Assembly: GCA_964610155.1 (NCBI GenBank)
Contig: CAZSUY010000003.1
Location: 62,001-126,000 of the forward strand
Direction of reading: 5' to 3'
Source: JAFGBM01 sp964610155
Lineage (GTDB): Bacteria; Actinomycetota; Actinomycetes; Actinomycetales; Demequinaceae
DNA: 64,000 nt
Both the position numbers and the translations under genes were made by a program. Each line of letters begins with the position of its first letter. Position 1 is the stretch's first letter. This document shows positions 61,397-64,000 of this stretch, in pieces. Under the pieces are notes generated by a model. It was not told the origin of the DNA. It searched no databases and was given only the letters and a program-made list of their open reading frames with translations.

Positions 61397-63868
61397 ATGG
61401 TCCGCGACGATCCCGCTACCGCGACCGACGCGGCGACCCCTCCCCAGGTCTACATTGTCGACCAGCCAACCGAACGCGCCCGCCTCGTCAGCGACCTCAT
61501 CAAGCTCGTCCTGACGGTTGTGGGAACCGTCGTAATTCTTCTAATCGGCGCGTACGCCTCGGGAACCACCGCCGGCATAACCGAGGACATCCAGAGTTTC
61601 TACTCCGTTCTCCATCCCCTCTTGGTCGCCCCGGTCAACATCCTTGAGGGGGCTATCACCCTCGTCATTCCAATCGTCATCATCCTTGCCCTTGCCACTC
61701 GACGCGAACCCCGTCGCATCGTCGAAGCCATTGGCGGGATGGCGCTCGGTATCGTTGCTGCGTTGCTCGCGGCGGAAGCATCCCGACGTTGGGGGGCACC
61801 TGAACTCATCGACAGCCTGAGCATCACCGCAAACGGGCTCACCGACGTGGTCATGCCCGCATATCTCGCGGGCCTGGCGGCCATGCTCACGGCCGCTGGG
61901 CGACGACGGGTCTTTCGGCCCATTTCCATTTCGTGGAATGTCCTGTGGGTCGCCATGGCTCTAGCCGCCATCAGTGGCTTCGCTACCCTTTCCGCGGTCC
62001 TGGCCACCATCTTCGTCGGCCGGGCCGTCGGCCTTCTCGTTCGCTTCGTTATGGGTTCCCCAACGGATCGGGCATACGGTGAGCACCTTATCGAGGGAAT
62101 AAGACGCTCCGGGTATGAACCGAAGCGGATCGTCCGGGTCGACGCCCAGTCCGAATTCTCCACCGAAAATATCGACCCCGCCTGCCTCGCCCTCGCCCGC
62201 ACTCGTCAAGGACGCGTCTACGAGTTGACGACGGTGGAGGGGCACCGACTTTTCGTCGTTGCCCTTGATGGGGATCAGATCGCCGCCGGGAGCATCGCCA
62301 AGGCCTGGCGTTCCTTCAGGGTCAGGGGAATCGACACCCGTCCCTCCCTTGACCTTCGCCACGTAGCGGAAAGCACCGCCCTGGTGTCGCATGCCGCCCG
62401 TACGGCCGGGGTCAGAACCTCTCGGGTACTTGGCATGGCCCAATCCCGGGACACGATGATCCTGGTCTATCAGCGACCCAGCGGGTGTCGAGCCTTCGCG
62501 GATCTATCGCCAGAGGACACGACCGATACCATGATCGATGCGATCTGGGCCGAGGTCCTTAAGGCGCATCATGCCGGTATTACCCACCGCTCCCTGACCT
62601 CCGACACCGTGCTGGTGTGCCCCGAGGATGGCGGCCAAGCTCCCGTCGTGTGGCTGTCCAGTTGGGAGATGGGGGAGGTCGCCTCCGGAGGCCTCTCGCG
62701 GTCGATCGATTCCGTTCAGTTGGTGGCAATGATCGCGGCCAAGGTGGGGGCGAAGCGAGCCGTCGAATCTGCCTTCCGGGCCCTTCCCGAATCCGAGGTC
62801 GCAGCCCTCGCCCCCTTCCTCCAGGGCGTGCTGCTTCCGCGTTCCACGAGGATCGAGACCAAGGCGAGGGGTCCTGTTCTCCGGAATGTTCGCTCGATCA
62901 TCCTCGAGATGATGCCGGAGGCCCCATCCGAGCCCCAGCGCATCATCCGCTTTGGCCTCCGAACCGTGTTGACCCTTGGCCTGACGATCATCGTCGCCTA
63001 CGCCGTCCTGACATCCTTCAACCTCCCCGCGGTGGCGGCCTCCATTACCCGGGCCTCCCCCTGGTGGGTTGCCATCGTCTTCGGTCTGATGCTTCTGACC
63101 TTCCTGGGTGCCGCCCTCTCCCTGATCGCGTTCTCCCCCATCAAGTTGCCGTTCAATCGGGTCCTCTTGGCCCAGGTGGCCGCCGCCTATGTGTCCCTTG
63201 CCATGCCGGCCGGAGTGGGTCCAGCCTTCATCAATCAATCGCTCCTCGTAAAACGCCGAGTCCCCCGACCCCTTGCCGTCGCCACGGTTGCCCTCGTCCA
63301 GGTTTCAGCCATTGTCGTCACCGTCATTGGATTGGTGAGCCTTGCCCTCATCACGGGAAACCAGGGGGCCCTCGATGCTGTCCCAGGAGGCACGGCCCTG
63401 ATCGCCGTTGGGATCCTGGCAATAGTCGTCCTCTTGGGTCTGACGTTTCCCGGGATGCGGAAATGGGCGGCGGCCAAGGTGCTCCCTATCCTCCGTCAAA
63501 CCTGGCCGCGTCTGGTCGAGGTCCTGTCTCAACCGTGGCGACTCCTTTTAGGTCTCACCGGCCACCTCATCCTGACGGTCTCGTTCGTCGCGGCGTTCTA
63601 TGCCTCTCTCCGGGCCTTCGGCCAGCAGCCAGCCGTGGTCGACATCGCGATCCTCTTCCTGCTCGGCAACGCCGCCGGGGCGATCGTGCCGACACCTGGC
63701 GGCCTTGGGGCGATCGAGGTGACGCTTGCGACGGGTCTCGCCACCACGAACGTGCCGGTCGCGGTCGCCAGCTCCGCCGTCATCCTGTTCCGTGGCCTCA
63801 CCTACTGGGCACGCATCCCCCTGGGATACGCCGCCATGGTCTACCTCCAAAAGAAGAAGGAGTTGTAG
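61397..63868 (+). CDS. flippase-like (LPG synthase TM region) protein with embedded kinase-like segment
   Basis: This is an 823-aa protein. Residues ~30-230 have about six membrane helices. A soluble region (~240-510) contains AGITHRSLTSDTVLV (395-407 core), which matches the HRDLKPxNVLL catalytic loop of protein kinases with Asp replaced by Ser399, and then VVWLSSWEMG where DFG would be, so it looks like a pseudokinase. Residues ~530-820 form the UPF0104/MprF-flippase-like membrane domain, with AMPAGVGPAFINQSLLVKR and IVPTPGGLGAIEVTLATGL. It probably handles an envelope lipid; the substrate is unknown. Confidence 0.85.
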   Translation: MVRDDPATATDAATPPQVYIVDQPTERARLVSDLIKLVLTVVGTVVILLIGAYASGTTAGITEDIQSFYSVLHPLLVAPVNILEGAITLVIPIVIILALATRREPRRIVEAIGGMALGIVAALLAAEASRRWGAPELIDSLSITANGLTDVVMPAYLAGLAAMLTAAGRRRVFRPISISWNVLWVAMALAAISGFATLSAVLATIFVGRAVGLLVRFVMGSPTDRAYGEHLIEGIRRSGYEPKRIVRVDAQSEFSTENIDPACLALARTRQGRVYELTTVEGHRLFVVALDGDQIAAGSIAKAWRSFRVRGIDTRPSLDLRHVAESTALVSHAARTAGVRTSRVLGMAQSRDTMILVYQRPSGCRAFADLSPEDTTDTMIDAIWAEVLKAHHAGITHRSLTSDTVLVCPEDGGQAPVVWLSSWEMGEVASGGLSRSIDSVQLVAMIAAKVGAKRAVESAFRALPESEVAALAPFLQGVLLPRSTRIETKARGPVLRNVRSIILEMMPEAPSEPQRIIRFGLRTVLTLGLTIIVAYAVLTSFNLPAVAASITRASPWWVAIVFGLMLLTFLGAALSLIAFSPIKLPFNRVLLAQVAAAYVSLAMPAGVGPAFINQSLLVKRRVPRPLAVATVALVQVSAIVVTVIGLVSLALITGNQGALDAVPGGTALIAVGILAIVVLLGLTFPGMRKWAAAKVLPILRQTWPRLVEVLSQPWRLLLGLTGHLILTVSFVAAFYASLRAFGQQPAVVDIAILFLLGNAAGAIVPTPGGLGAIEVTLATGLATTNVPVAVASSAVILFRGLTYWARIPLGYAAMVYLQKKKEL

Positions 63869-63939
63869 CTGGCATCCTCGCGGTGCAATTCATCAAATAG
63901 CGGTTCTCCGATCGTGGTCTTGCCTTTTCGTCCAGAAGA

Positions 63940-63962
63940 ACGGGGTTGGCTCCCACCCCCGT
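63940..63962 (+). terminator. possible terminator hairpin after the flippase-like gene
   Basis: ACGGGG-T-TGG / CCA-C-CCCCGT form a ten-base stem with one T-C mismatch and a CTC loop, 72 bases after the stop. No T-run follows. The rest of 63869-64000 shows no gene. Confidence 0.35.
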
Positions 63963-64000
63963 GTTGGGCTACGCTCCGAATACACTCACTCAGTCCGCAC

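Overview
The window is high-GC DNA (roughly 60 percent by eye) from an actinobacterium. Several gene orders are actinobacterial signatures: a PASTA-containing class A penicillin-binding protein next to a metallophosphoesterase; DUF4177-RidA-Crp-nth; an orphan GlnR-type response regulator; the short actinobacterial N-acetylglutamate synthase; radA facing a small secreted membrane protein; and BkdABC with a Pat/HisC-like aminotransferase. No mycolate or sporulation genes are seen, so the family cannot be named.

Layout. 1-18.5 kb is mostly chromosomal core: cell-wall synthesis (penicillin-binding protein, phosphoesterase), Crp regulator, nth, nhaA, glnR, ygfZ, dtd, clpC, an aldo/keto reductase, argA-type NAGS and radA. 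18.5-21.8 kb holds a proline-rich anchored protein, a TetR regulator and a two-gene ABC exporter. 21.8-26.9 kb is an accessory island: a large single-chain restriction-modification enzyme (nuclease plus N6-adenine methylase, no helicase seen) and a Fic protein. It is bracketed by a 318-bp direct repeat made of the 3' end of the ABC permease gene, which points to integration by homologous recombination. 27-31.9 kb is proC, a secreted FG-GAP amidase and two unknown proteins. 31.9-37.5 kb is a compact co-directional cluster: three tandem paralogous small membrane proteins, a 75-aa XRE regulator, a DUF4386 membrane protein, a quinone-oxidoreductase-like enzyme and an MMPL transporter. Its promoter carries two copies of a TGTCAA-N6-TTGACA palindrome.

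37.8-45.9 kb is a complete D-xylose module. A CUT2-type ABC transporter (xylF, xylG, xylH) diverges from xylA, xylB and an aldose epimerase, so sugar is imported, isomerised and phosphorylated. 45.9-48.5 kb has a DivIVA-domain protein, a tRNA-Gly(CCC) and two extracytoplasmic proteins of septum-formation-domain type. A gene-poor stretch follows (48.5-49.3 kb) with two near-identical hairpin terminators and a cluster of DnaA-box-like nonamers. 49.3-55.8 kb has a 14-TM drug exporter and the branched-chain 2-oxo acid dehydrogenase operon with an upstream palindromic operator. 55.8-64 kb has a YvlD-type membrane protein, a secreted SGNH-like lipoprotein, a lipase-like protein with a helical N-terminus and a small partner, purB, a CPBP protease, and a flippase-like membrane protein with an embedded degenerate kinase-like segment.

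The parts most worth a second look are the XRE/three-paralogue membrane cluster with its paired operators and the Fic/restriction island with its permease-derived junctions. All calls were made by reading the sequence; no database search was run.
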